Shown here piece by piece: positions 25,801 to 33,993 of a stretch of DNA of 64,000 bases. The position numbers and the translations under genes were made by a program. The number at the start of each line of letters is the position of its first letter. The first letter of the stretch is position 1. The notes under the pieces were generated by a model, which searched no databases, was not told where the DNA came from, and worked only from the letters and a program-made list of their open reading frames with translations. The DNA comes from Micromonospora rubida (GTDB lineage Bacteria; Actinomycetota; Actinomycetes; Mycobacteriales; Micromonosporaceae), in assembly GCF_009908295.1 (NCBI RefSeq), contig NZ_JAAALO010000004.1:852629-916628 (forward strand), read 5' to 3'.

Positions 25801-26670
25801 CAGGTCATCCAGGAGGCCGATGCCGTCCGGCTCGCGTCCCGGGCCACCGGCAGGGATGCCGGCGAGGATCCGCCGTGGCTGGTCCACGCCGACGCGACCG
25901 TGACCGACGGTGATCCGGCGGCGCTCACGGGACGGACACTCGTGGACCCCGAACAGTACCGGCTGGAGCCGGCCGACCCTGGGTCGATCCATCGCCGGCT
26001 CTCTGAGGTCGGTGTCCCGTCGACCGGTTTCGGTTGGTCGGTGGATCAGCTACTGTCCGGGTACGGCGTCCTACGGGCCCGCGTCCGCACCGCCGAAACA
26101 TCCACCTGGGCGTCGGTGCTGGACGCGGTGATGTCGATCGCGCCGGCGGCGTATCCCGGCATCCCGCAGTTGCGGATGGTGGTGCAGATCGACGAGGTGG
26201 CCACGAGTGGCCTGCCGCCCGAAACCGTCCTCGTCGAGGTGCAGCTCGACGAGGGCCGCCCCGACACGGTGGACGCCATCGTCGCTACCGAGGACGGCCG
26301 AGTCCTGGCCGCTCTGCCCGGCCTGCGCTATCCGGTGATCGACCAGCCGCCCGCTCCGGCCAGCGACGAGGAGACGAGCCTCGCGGAGCCGGCGATGTCC
26401 TTCGCTGACCTGCCGCCGGGCGAGCTGCGGGAACGGGTGCTGGAGGAGGTTCGTCGCCAGATCGCGACCGAAATGCGGCTCGCGGTGGACGACCTGCATC
26501 CGAGGCGCCCGCTCGCGGAACAGGGCCTGGACTCCGTGATGACGGTGGTGATCCGGCGTCGGCTGGAGAAACGACTCGGGCTGGGACTACCAACCACCGT
26601 CTTCTGGCAACAACCCACCGTGACGGCCATTGCCGATCACGTGACCGGGCTGCTCTCGTCGAGGGACTAG
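22864..26670 (+). CDS. Iterative type I PKS, orsellinic acid synthase (AviM/EvrJ type)
   Basis: A 1268-residue single-module synthase. KS: catalytic C187 in TVDTACSASLVAL, with EAHGTGTPLGDP and KANIGHLEGAAG supplying the two histidines. AT: S629 in GHSVGEIAAA. A dehydratase-like hot-dog domain has H932 in HSLNGVEIVP (HxxxGxxxxP). ACP: phosphopantetheine S1224 in EQGLDSVMTVV. No ketoreductase is present, which separates it from 6-methylsalicylate synthases and fits orsellinate made from one acetyl and three malonyl units. Length matches AviM-type enzymes. ATG 22864 is preferred over 22537, because the extra 109 residues show no family similarity. The aromatic acid would then be O-methylated, dichlorinated and esterified to a sugar. 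Confidence 0.92.
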   Translation: MFVEPKAIKSLAGAPQSVAVIGIGCRFPGDVNSPDDFWDLLAGGHNTTGEVPATRWEPYRDLGPEFENAVRRANRSGSFLNEIDGFDAEFFGISPREAELMDPQQRLLLEVAWQALEHAGIAPRELAGTDTGFFAGACTYDYGAHQLENLPYIDAWTGIGAAACALSNRISHVLDLRGPSLTVDTACSASLVALHLAAQSLRLGESTVALAGGVNLIVSPGQSITLGAAGALAPDGRSKSFDATADGYGRGEGCGVVVLKLLADAERDGDRVLAVLRGSAVNQDGRTNGIMAPCGQAQEHVMERALRYGGIEPGSVDYIEAHGTGTPLGDPMEASAIGAVYGRGRADGEPCLIGSVKANIGHLEGAAGIAGMIKAVLALNRAEIPATPVVTEVDPAIAWDALNVRVVTRHQSWPERERPRRAGVSGFGYGGTVAHVVLEQAPPRTPRESSPLTGESLYPISASSAAALGDQALALAGWLSQDADLASVGHTLAMRRSHLAYRAVAVAADANGLGAALRGLAAGEPVDGVVTGSPLGDDPKLLWVFSGHGSQWAGMGRELLVTEPAFARVIDSLEAVFLEEIGFSPRQALLDGVFDAVDRIQTMIFVMQLGLAAMWRSRGVTPDAVIGHSVGEIAAAVTAGLLTVEDGARLICRRSALLRRVAGQGAMAMVSLPFEEVAERLAGRSDVVAAIESSPSSTVVSGDPAALDALVAQWNAERLVTRKVASDVAFHSPHMDPLLDELTAAVDFMPHSPRIRVYSTALGDPRAAMTADGAYWAGNLRNPVRLAAAVTAAFADGFRAFVEVSPHPVVTHSIHETLAGSDEDDAYVGVTLRRDQSEVRSFLTALAGMHCTGVAIDWAALHPRGELAALPVYRWRHRSHWHYPAPVSRTGGRGHDPDSHTLLGARRSLAGSTVRVWETGLDDTNRPYPGSHSLNGVEIVPAAVLVVTFLAAAERDGVPPVLVDVAMRHPLMTSDLREIQVIQEADAVRLASRATGRDAGEDPPWLVHADATVTDGDPAALTGRTLVDPEQYRLEPADPGSIHRRLSEVGVPSTGFGWSVDQLLSGYGVLRARVRTAETSTWASVLDAVMSIAPAAYPGIPQLRMVVQIDEVATSGLPPETVLVEVQLDEGRPDTVDAIVATEDGRVLAALPGLRYPVIDQPPAPASDEETSLAEPAMSFADLPPGELRERVLEEVRRQIATEMRLAVDDLHPRRPLAEQGLDSVMTVVIRRRLEKRLGLGLPTTVFWQQPTVTAIADHVTGLLSSRD

Positions 26671-26735
26671 TAGTGTTTTGTCGCGATTAGCTATAGGGTC
26701 GGTGCTTCTGTGCTGGTCGGGCCGTCGAGTCGAGC

Positions 26736-26912
26736 ATGGACGGCGAGGTGCAAGGCCTTCACGATGACTTGTCCGAGTTCACCGCTGATGTCTTCGGCTC
26801 GTTGACGCGGGTGGGATGGCAGCAGCGGGCAGGGCAGTATCTGCGCGGATTGATGCTGGACGGGCGGCGTAAGTCGATCCAGCCGATGGCCGCACGGCTG
26901 CCAGGGGTCCAT
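26736..26912 (+). mobile_element. IS701-like transposase N-terminal remnant
   Basis: Roughly 59 codons read LHDDLSEFTADVFGSLTRVG and RGLMLDGRRKSIQPMAARLP, the typical opening of an IS701-family transposase. The frame then leaves the family after about 26912. No downstream catalytic part is present. The remaining 26913-27178 shows nothing I can support. Confidence 0.7.
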
Positions 26913-27178
26913 GTTCAGGCGGGACTCAGGACACTAGACAAACCGACGTGACATCGGCCGCGGCAGAGTCGGTCTGCCGCGGCCGATATGGGTACGTGCA
27001 CAGCACGTGCCGCACAGATTCGCGGAAGCACTCTGTGGGGTCGGCGCGGCGGCGGTTCCCGCTACCGGCTGACCGCTACCGGCACAGAGCCGTCGGCCCG
27101 GTCGCCTGTCGGGCCGCTTGGAACAGCAACGGACCGAGCCGCCGCGGGACACCGCAGACAGCATCCGCGTCCGACCGG

Positions 27179-28531
27179 TCAGGACGAAAGGCTCGGCAAT
27201 GAGATCGCGGGATTCGCGAACTCGATGACGATGGTTCGGCGCCACCGGTCGGTAGGGTTCGAACCCGAGCCGTGCACGAGCCGGACATCGTGCACGATCA
27301 CATCGCCCACCTCTGACGGGACAGGCGTCCGGGGCCCACCGTCACGGACCTCCAGGACGTCGATGTCGCCGGGCAGCAGATGGGAGCCCGGAACACCTTC
27401 CAGACAGCCATTCTGCGGGCCCGCGGTGTCCAGGCAGACGCTCAGGTTGCAGACCGTGTGCGGTGCGACGTTGGCCCGGTCGCGATGCCACGGAACACCT
27501 GCTGCCCTCTTCGGCTCCTTCAGGACCAGGGCGAAGGCGGTAGGCACGACCGGTGACCCGACGAACGCGGCGGCCAGTTCCGACAGTTCCTGGCGGAACA
27601 GCAGCTCGCGCCCGGCCCAGTCCTGCTTCTCCAGGTTGTGGATCCGGTAGAGCACCGGAGCCTCATGTTCGACGTCGTAGTTCCAGTAGTCGTCCGAGAC
27701 GTAGCCGTGATCGGTGAAGCGGGAGATCAGGTCGATGGCACCGGCCTTGAGCCGGGCCACCGTGTCGTCGGCGAAGATCGGACCGGCGTTGACGAAGCCG
27801 TCCTCCCGGAATCGGCGGATCTGCGCACCCAGCCGGGTCCGGCCGACCACGACGATGTCGCAGACCTCTGCCGATTTGCGCTCGTGCAGCACCTCGACCT
27901 CGGTGAACCCGGCGTTCTCCAAGGCCGCGAACAGCGAGGCCCGGTCCAGCCAGCGCACGTCCACGCTCAGCCCGCGGGCCTGAGGCTCCGGGTGCTCCTC
28001 ACGGACGTGCTTGACGGAATATCCGTCGAGCGTCTCCAGCCCGTCGGAGCTGCCCCAGTAGTGGGTCGAGAGGTAGATCCCGGCGGAAGCCCGGGCGATG
28101 TTCTTGAGCAGGGCCCAGGGCTCCCGGACGTGATACATCAGGCCGGCGCAGAGGACGGCGTCGAACCGGCCCAGGGTAGCTAAATCGAGCGTCTCCACGT
28201 CGGCGACCCGCAGTTCCACATTGGTGATGCCATGCACCTCCATCACGAACTCGGCACGGCGCAGATTCTCCTCGCGGCCCTCGAGCCCGAGAATGCTGGT
28301 ACCGGGCTGTCGGGCCAGCGCGAGCGTATCCGCACCCTCGAGCGCACCGAGCTCCAGGATCCGGGTCGCACCGGGAAACGCCGTGTAGAACGCTCGCGCG
28401 CGATCGGCTGGATCCTGGCTCAGGAGATATCCGTGGTCGGGGCCCTCCGCATAACGAAATCCCTCGTACTCGAATCCGTTCACCCACGGCTCGAGTTCCT
28501 TCGCGCGACGCTGAATTTCCCTACGGTCCAT
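27179..28531 (-). CDS. evdMO1: Methyltransferase-oxygenase fusion of orthosomycin pathways
   Basis: A 450-residue two-domain protein. Residues 1-235 form a SAM methyltransferase (ILELGALEGADTLALA near 58; VLCAGLMYHVREPW). Residues 240-450 form a PhyH-type Fe(II)/2-oxoglutarate oxygenase with H349 and D351 in PWHRDRAN, distal H420 in VRLVHGSGSN and an Arg-rich RWRRTIVIEF for 2-oxoglutarate. This architecture is that of EvdMO1. The PhyH enzymes of this pathway are implicated in oxidative cyclisation to orthoesters or the methylenedioxy bridge. ATG 28531 is preferred over the distal GTG 28561. It is the last gene of the rmlA-rmlB leftward operon. Confidence 0.9.
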   Translation of the reverse strand: MDRREIQRRAKELEPWVNGFEYEGFRYAEGPDHGYLLSQDPADRARAFYTAFPGATRILELGALEGADTLALARQPGTSILGLEGREENLRRAEFVMEVHGITNVELRVADVETLDLATLGRFDAVLCAGLMYHVREPWALLKNIARASAGIYLSTHYWGSSDGLETLDGYSVKHVREEHPEPQARGLSVDVRWLDRASLFAALENAGFTEVEVLHERKSAEVCDIVVVGRTRLGAQIRRFREDGFVNAGPIFADDTVARLKAGAIDLISRFTDHGYVSDDYWNYDVEHEAPVLYRIHNLEKQDWAGRELLFRQELSELAAAFVGSPVVPTAFALVLKEPKRAAGVPWHRDRANVAPHTVCNLSVCLDTAGPQNGCLEGVPGSHLLPGDIDVLEVRDGGPRTPVPSEVGDVIVHDVRLVHGSGSNPTDRWRRTIVIEFANPAISLPSLSS

Positions 28532-28585
28532 GGATTCCAAGCCTAGTGTTCGGGTGTGCACTGGAGACTGGTGTTTTCACCACTG

Positions 28586-29614
28586 TCAGGGAGGCGCCGA
28601 TCCCAGACGCTTTTCGACATGCCGCGCCCACTCCGGAACCTGGTGGCCACCGATCTCGATGTCGAACGACGATCGCAGTTCCGTCGGCCCCACACTGGCC
28701 GCCCACGTCGCGGTCCGGGCCAATCCGTCCGCCAGCGGGGTGTCCGGCCAGTCGCCGAAGACCTTCCGGGCGTCGTCGGTCGCGGTGTACGCCACCCGGA
28801 CCTCGTCCCGCGCGGGCAGGTGCACGATCGGATGATCCGGAACGCCGGCCGCCACCCGGACCGCCTCCGCGAGTTCCAACACGGTGTTGGTGCTGGCCGC
28901 GCCCACGTTGAAGCTTCGGCCCCAGGCCTCCTCGACATCGGGCGCCTGGCACACCACGTCCACGACGTCGCCCACATACGTGAACGCCCGCACCTGGCCG
29001 CCGTCGCCGTAGACCGTGATCGGCTCGCCACGCAGGATCTGGTTGAAGAAGATCGCCACCGCATTCCGGTACGGGTCTCGCATATTTTGCCACTCGCCGT
29101 AGACGTTGTGCATGCGGAAAGCGGTGAACGGAAGCCCCTGCGTCCGTGCCGTCACCGCGAGTTCACGCTCGATGACGAGCTTGGCGTTGCCGTAGCTGTC
29201 TGCCGGCACCGGGATGGAGGTTTCTCGCATCGGCGTGTCACCGTGACCATAGACGGCGACCGAGGAGGCGAAGCAGAAAAACGATACCCCGGTCTGCAAC
29301 GACGCGTTGATGAGATTGATGCTGCCCATCACATTGGTGCCGTAGTTGAGCTTTTTGACCGAGTGGCTGATCGCCTCGGCGGCGAAGGCCGCGAAGTGGA
29401 AGACCCGGTCGAAGCGGTGCTCGGCGAAGACCTGATCCACCAGGTCGGCGTCGGTCACCGAGCCGACGATCAAATCGGCACCCGCGGGTACGCGGGAAGA
29501 GTTACCGCCGCTGAGATCGTCGAGCACGGTGACCCGGCGCCCGTCACGGATCAACCGTCCCGCCAGGTGCGAACCGATGAAACCGGCGCCACCCGTCACC
29601 AGGCAGTGAGCCAT
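28586..29614 (-). CDS. NAD-dependent NDP-sugar epimerase (GalE-like SDR)
   Basis: A 342-residue extended SDR with CLVTGGAGFIGSHLAG at the N-terminus, ASSVAVYGHGDTPM and the catalytic YGNAK motif. FRMHNVYGEWQNMRD and a strongly conserved DYVYVDDV-like strand (AFTYVGDVVDVV) place it near UDP-glucose 4-epimerases and UDP-glucuronate-processing enzymes. ATG 29614 has AAGGAG seven bases upstream; the longer frame would run into rmlB. It is a candidate for epimerisation towards fucose or lyxose units. Confidence 0.78.
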   Translation of the reverse strand: MAHCLVTGGAGFIGSHLAGRLIRDGRRVTVLDDLSGGNSSRVPAGADLIVGSVTDADLVDQVFAEHRFDRVFHFAAFAAEAISHSVKKLNYGTNVMGSINLINASLQTGVSFFCFASSVAVYGHGDTPMRETSIPVPADSYGNAKLVIERELAVTARTQGLPFTAFRMHNVYGEWQNMRDPYRNAVAIFFNQILRGEPITVYGDGGQVRAFTYVGDVVDVVCQAPDVEEAWGRSFNVGAASTNTVLELAEAVRVAAGVPDHPIVHLPARDEVRVAYTATDDARKVFGDWPDTPLADGLARTATWAASVGPTELRSSFDIEIGGHQVPEWARHVEKRLGSAPP

Positions 29615-29669
29615 ACCGGGCTCCTTCGAAGGTTGGGCGAGAAGATGGACAATTGTGGGTGACGCACCG

Positions 29670-30659
29670 TCAGCCGTGAGGGACGTCGTCGAGTTGTTTC
29701 CGCAGCGGCCCCCACCAATGCCGGTTCGCGTGGTACCAGGCGACCGTCTCGGCCAGGCCGTCGGCGAAGGGGACACGTGGGGCGTAGCCCAGGGCCCGGA
29801 GCTTCGCGTCGGAAAGCGAATAGCGGCGGTCGTGGCCCTTACGGTCGGGAACCCTCTCGACGGCGTCCCAGCTACCGCCGACCGCGTCCAGCAGGTGCTG
29901 GGTGAGTTCCAGGTTGGTCAATTCCGCCGTCCCGGCGATGTGGTAGACCTCGCCGGGCGCACCGTACTCGACCACCGTCTGGATGCCACGGCAGTGGTCG
30001 GCCACGTGGATCCAGTCGCGGACGTTGCGCCCGTCGCCGTAGAGCGGGACCGACCGACCGTCCATCAGGCGGGTGAGGAAGAGCGGGATCACCTTCTCGG
30101 GAAACTGGTACGGACCGTAGTTGTTACCGCACCTGGTGATGCGGACCGGCAGTCCGTACGTCCGCGCATACGCCAGGGCTATCAGGTCACCGCTCGCCTT
30201 GGCCGCGGCGTACGGCGAGTTCGGTGCCAGCGGCGCGTCCTCGCTCCAGGATCCGGCTTCGATGCTGCCGTACACCTCGTCGGTGGAGACCTGGACGATC
30301 GTCGGCACTCCGGCGGTCAGGCACGCCTGCATGAGCGACTGGACGCCCTGTACGTTGGTCCGCAGGAACTCCGCTGAGTCGACGATGGACCGGTCGACGT
30401 GGGTCTCAGCCGCGAAGTTCAGCACCACGTCGTGGCCGGGCACGACCTCAGCGAGCAGTCGGCCGTCGCAGATGTCACCGCGGACGAAGGTGATGTCGCC
30501 CCGCACCCCGTCGAGATTCGCGAGATTTCCCGCATAGGTGAGGCTGTCGAACACCGTGACCTCGCAGCCCCGCCACCCGGGGTACGACCCGGCGACGAGC
30601 TCCCGGACGTAGTGTGAGCCGATGAAGCCGGCGCCACCGGCCACGAACACCCTCGGCAC
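29670..30659 (-). CDS. rmlB: dTDP-glucose 4,6-dehydratase
   Basis: A 329-residue protein with all RmlB hallmarks: VAGGAGFIGSHYVREL for NAD, the HVDRSI substrate motif, the catalytic triplet in QVSTDEVYGS and YAAAK, and NNYGPYQFPEKVIPLFLT. It converts dTDP-glucose to dTDP-4-keto-6-deoxyglucose, the branch point for the 6-deoxy sugars. GTG 30659 shares one base with the rmlA stop (TAGTG), so the two are coupled. Confidence 0.93.
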   Translation of the reverse strand: MPRVFVAGGAGFIGSHYVRELVAGSYPGWRGCEVTVFDSLTYAGNLANLDGVRGDITFVRGDICDGRLLAEVVPGHDVVLNFAAETHVDRSIVDSAEFLRTNVQGVQSLMQACLTAGVPTIVQVSTDEVYGSIEAGSWSEDAPLAPNSPYAAAKASGDLIALAYARTYGLPVRITRCGNNYGPYQFPEKVIPLFLTRLMDGRSVPLYGDGRNVRDWIHVADHCRGIQTVVEYGAPGEVYHIAGTAELTNLELTQHLLDAVGGSWDAVERVPDRKGHDRRYSLSDAKLRALGYAPRVPFADGLAETVAWYHANRHWWGPLRKQLDDVPHG

Positions 30660-31726
30660 TACACACTCACCCGTACTTCACTGTGGTCACCGAGGACGAA
30701 GCGGTAGGTCTTCGGCACGCGCGGGCCCGTAATCAGGCGTGCCTCCCGGCCGATCATCGACCACTCGATCCCGCCGACGCCGTCGATGAAGGCACCGCGG
30801 AGCACGATGGACTGCTCGATCTCGCTGTTGATGATCGTGCAGTCGCAATCGACCGACGTAAACGGGCCAAGTAGCGAGTTACGAATGATCGAGCCGGCCC
30901 CGACCACGACGGGCCCGACGATCCGCGACCCGGAGATGACCGCCCCGGGCCCGATCACGACCCGACCGGTCATCTCGGTATCCGCACTGACGTCGCCGCG
31001 CACCTCGGAATCGAGGCTCTCCAGGACGAACCGGTTCATCTCCAGCATGTCCGCGAGGCTGCCGGTGTCCTTCCAGAATCCGGTGATTATGGTGGACTCG
31101 ATACGCCTACCGTGGTCGATCAACCATTGGATGGCGTCGGTGATCTCCAGTTCGTTGCGCCACGACGGCTTCAGTTCGGCTATCGCCTCGTGCACGGCCG
31201 GGCTGAAGACGTACACGCCTACCAGAGCGAGGTCGCTCTTGGGATACCGGGGCTTCTCCTCGACACCGATGACCTGACCGTCCGGGCCCATCTCCGCGAT
31301 GCCGAAGGCGTGCGGATCCTTGACCCTGGTCAGCATCAGTTGGGCGTGCGGCTGTTCCCGGCGGAACCGCTGGACCGCGTCGCTGATGCCACCGACGACA
31401 AAGTTGTCGCCCAGGTACATCACGAAATCGTCCTCGCCGAGGAAGTCCCGGGCGATCAGGACCGCGTGTCCCAGACCGCGCGGGGCGTCCTGGGGCAGGT
31501 AGGTCACGTCCAGGCCGAACTGCGAGCCGTCACCGACCGCCCGCTCGATCTCCGGCGCGGTGCTGCCGACGATGATTCCTACTTCCCGAATCCCAGCGTC
31601 GCGAATCGCTTCGAGGCCGTAGAAGAGGACCGGTTTGTTCGCGACCGGAATGAGCTGCTTCGCTGACGTGTGGGTAATCGGGCGCATTCGCGAGCCGACT
31701 CCACCCGCCAATACCAGCGCTTTCAC
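30659..31726 (-). CDS. rmlA: Glucose-1-phosphate thymidylyltransferase (long form)
   Basis: A 355-residue nucleotidyltransferase. The N-terminal nucleotide loop is LVLAGGVGSRMRPIT, with LGDNFVVGG and EEKPRYPKSDLALVG in the sugar-binding region. A C-terminal left-handed beta-helix (repeated hexads such as VVIGPGAVISGSRIVGPVVV) makes it the StrD/AviD-like long type. It activates glucose-1-phosphate with dTTP and starts the dTDP-sugar branch. The 198 bp separating it from the upstream SDR may hold its own promoter, though no clear box is seen. Confidence 0.93.
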   Translation of the reverse strand: MKALVLAGGVGSRMRPITHTSAKQLIPVANKPVLFYGLEAIRDAGIREVGIIVGSTAPEIERAVGDGSQFGLDVTYLPQDAPRGLGHAVLIARDFLGEDDFVMYLGDNFVVGGISDAVQRFRREQPHAQLMLTRVKDPHAFGIAEMGPDGQVIGVEEKPRYPKSDLALVGVYVFSPAVHEAIAELKPSWRNELEITDAIQWLIDHGRRIESTIITGFWKDTGSLADMLEMNRFVLESLDSEVRGDVSADTEMTGRVVIGPGAVISGSRIVGPVVVGAGSIIRNSLLGPFTSVDCDCTIINSEIEQSIVLRGAFIDGVGGIEWSMIGREARLITGPRVPKTYRFVLGDHSEVRVSV

Positions 31727-31924
31727 GAGTCGACCCTGGATATTCGGACCGGGACAGAAACCTGGTTCACGATGGACTCCGACAGTGGAGGCGACTGGTT
31801 CTTCGACGGTACCGAAGTCGGTCCCGTGATTTCCCTACTAAAGCGTCCGCGATCGATCGACGTCGACGCGGAGAGTCAGGCCAGTCGCCCAGGTTGGACA
31901 AGCAGCGCGCCGCGGACAGATCGT

Positions 31925-32854
31925 CTATCCGTCCTGGTCCGTTTCGACCAGGTCAGCGCCCGCCGCTCGCAGCAAGGCCCGCACCATGCCGGCGAAGTCG
32001 ACGCTCGGGCACCAGCCGGTCGCGGCCCGCAACCGGCTCGCGTCGCCGACCAGCGGGACGCTCGGCCGGGTGAGCACCGCGGCATTTTCCTCGACGTGGT
32101 CGCGCCAATCCAGCCCGACCGCCGCGAAGGCGGTCGCCGCGAACTCGCCGACGGTGCGCCGCACCCCCGAGGCGACCACGTAGTCGTCCGGTGTCGCCAG
32201 GCTGAGAATTCGCCTCATCGCGTCCACGTAGTCCGCCGCGTAGCCCCAGTCCACCTCGGCCGCCAGGCCGCCGAGCACGAGCCGGTACGCTTCGCCGCGC
32301 TGAATGCGTACCACGGCGTCCACGATCTTGCGGGACACGAAGCCGGGGCGTCGGAGCGGGGACTCGTGGCTGTAGAGGATGCCGACCGAGGCGAACACCC
32401 CCCGCGCTCGGTAGGAGCGACAGTGCAGCAAACCGGCCGCCTTGCTGATGCCGTAGACGGAGGTCGGTCGAAGCGGCGTGGTCTCGTCCTGCACCGGCGT
32501 GTCCGGCATGCCGAAGACGTGTGAGGAGGCGGCGTAGAACACCTTCGAGGCCGGACTGTACTGATCGATGGCCTCCAGGAAGTGCACCACGGCCAACGTG
32601 TTGACGGCGTACGACCGGTGTGCCAGCTCTACCGGATCGGCGACCGGGTCCTGTGCGGAGTTCTGCACCGCTGCCAGCAGGTAGATCTCGTCTGGTCGCA
32701 GCTCGGCCACCAGTTCGGCCACGTCGTCCGGCCGGGTGATGTCGATTGCGCCGTGGCGGCCCACCGGCACCACCCGGTACCCGAGGGCCCGCAACAGCCG
32801 GCTCAACAGCACCCCGTCCTGGCCGTCGGCACCCACCACGATCGCCGTCGGCAC
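31925..32854 (-). CDS. GMD-family NDP-sugar SDR (second copy)
   Basis: A 309-residue SDR of GDP-mannose-dehydratase type. VVGADGQDGVLLSRLL binds the cofactor, and later come ASSHVFGMPD, YGISKAAG (catalytic Tyr and Lys), SHESPLRRPGFVSRKI and EVDWGYAADYVDAM. It shares these GMD signatures with the gene at 15019-16059 but is shorter and divergent. It may be a dehydratase for another hexose or an epimerase/reductase derived from one. GTG 32854 begins two bases after the stop of a 60-codon ORF. Confidence 0.75.
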   Translation of the reverse strand: MPTAIVVGADGQDGVLLSRLLRALGYRVVPVGRHGAIDITRPDDVAELVAELRPDEIYLLAAVQNSAQDPVADPVELAHRSYAVNTLAVVHFLEAIDQYSPASKVFYAASSHVFGMPDTPVQDETTPLRPTSVYGISKAAGLLHCRSYRARGVFASVGILYSHESPLRRPGFVSRKIVDAVVRIQRGEAYRLVLGGLAAEVDWGYAADYVDAMRRILSLATPDDYVVASGVRRTVGEFAATAFAAVGLDWRDHVEENAAVLTRPSVPLVGDASRLRAATGWCPSVDFAGMVRALLRAAGADLVETDQDG

Positions 32855-32856
32855 CG

Positions 32857-33039
32857 TCAGACCTGGAGCTCGTCCGGCAGCGGGAATACCAGCCGGCCGC
32901 CGGTGAGATCACGTTCACCGCGTGACATCACGTATCGGAGTGGGCCGCGGCCGAGGGCCGTCCGGTCGAAGCGCCGTGCCCGCGCGAGGAAGGCGCGTGG
33001 GGTGCCGCGGCCCAGGAGGACGGCGTGGTGTCCGGTCAT
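32857..33039 (-). CDS. Possible 60-residue protein of unknown function
   Basis: ATG 33039 opens a 60-codon frame with strong third-position GC bias, ending two bases before the GMD-family gene. The product is basic (TPRAFLARARRFDRTALGRG) with no motif I recognise. It could be a real small protein, a translated leader, or the tail of a lost gene. A GGGAA-CTAG box lies 78 bp upstream. Confidence 0.4.
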   Translation of the reverse strand: MTGHHAVLLGRGTPRAFLARARRFDRTALGRGPLRYVMSRGERDLTGGRLVFPLPDELQV

Positions 33040-33116
33040 GAATGGCTGCTTCCGCTCGAAAAGGGACACGGCGAGTCTGACACAGCGGGGGACGAGATTC
33101 GACTTATCCGCAGATT

Positions 33117-33131
33117 CTAGGCCGTTCCCTA
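33117..33131 (-). promoter_or_regulatory. GGGAA-CTAG box
   Basis: The minus strand reads TAGGGAACGGCCTAG followed by AAT. It faces the leftward unit starting at 33039/32854 and leading into rmlA-rmlB. The 24 bases ending here align well with the copy upstream of 44207, including a shared TCAGG. Confidence 0.6.
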
Positions 33132-33208
33132 ATCCTGACCTTGGGTGATGACTGTCGGGTGCCACACCCATATCGTGACTGTCGAGGTCATCCCTTGAAG
33201 GAGACGGC

Positions 33209-33967
33209 ATGGACGCGATTGACGTGGTGGGCAACATAGACCACCGTGACCGCGAAGAGTTTCGCAGCCGTGGGTTCGCGATACTCCCTCAGGTCGCGAG
33301 CGAGTCGGAGGTGGCGTGGCTGCGTCAGGTCTACGACCGGCTGTTCGTCCGGCGCGCGACCCCAGGCGCGGAGAACTTCTACGATATCGCCGGCCAACGC
33401 GACCGCGAAGGGCCGCCGTTGCTGCCACAGATCATCAAACCGGAGAAATACGTACCGGAATTGCTGGACAGTCCGCACTTCGCGCGGTGTCGGTCAATTG
33501 CGTCAGCTTTTCTCGATATGGCCGAGGAAGAGCTGGAGTTCTATGGACACGCCATCCTGAAGCCGCCGCGATACGGCGCTCCGACGCCGTGGCACCAGGA
33601 CGAGGCCTACATGGATCCCCGATGGAGCCGGCGCGGGTTGAGTATCTGGACAACTCTGGACGAGGCCACCGTCGAGAGCGGCTGCCTGCACTACCTGCCG
33701 GGGGGCCACCGCGGTCCGGTGCTCGCGCACCACCACATCGACAACAACGACCGCATCCGTGGCCTCATGACCGACGACGTCGATCCGACCAGCGGGGTCG
33801 CGTGCCCGCTGGCGCCCGGCGGTGCGGTGGTGCACGACTTCCGAACCCCGCACTACGCCGGTCCGAACCTGACTGACCAGCCTCGGCGTGCGTACGTGCT
33901 GGTATTCATGAGCGCGCCGGCCGAGGTCGCCGACCCTGAGCCCCGCCCGTGGATGACCTGGGAATAG
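33209..33967 (+). CDS. PhyH-type Fe(II)/2-oxoglutarate oxygenase (orthosomycin oxygenase)
   Basis: A 252-residue dioxygenase of the EvdO/AviO/HygX group. Iron ligands are H129 and D131 in PWHQDEAYMD and H215 in FRTPHYAGP, with a downstream Arg in QPRRAYVLV for 2-oxoglutarate. These enzymes abstract hydrogen from adjacent sugars to close orthoester spiro rings or the methylenedioxy bridge. ATG 33209 follows AAGGAG. It is a single-gene rightward unit facing a convergent glycosyltransferase operon. Which of the two or three ring closures it performs cannot be told from sequence. Confidence 0.87.
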   Translation: MDAIDVVGNIDHRDREEFRSRGFAILPQVASESEVAWLRQVYDRLFVRRATPGAENFYDIAGQRDREGPPLLPQIIKPEKYVPELLDSPHFARCRSIASAFLDMAEEELEFYGHAILKPPRYGAPTPWHQDEAYMDPRWSRRGLSIWTTLDEATVESGCLHYLPGGHRGPVLAHHHIDNNDRIRGLMTDDVDPTSGVACPLAPGGAVVHDFRTPHYAGPNLTDQPRRAYVLVFMSAPAEVADPEPRPWMTWE

Positions 33968-33993
33968 CAGGCCCGGTCGCGCCCCGGAATCTC

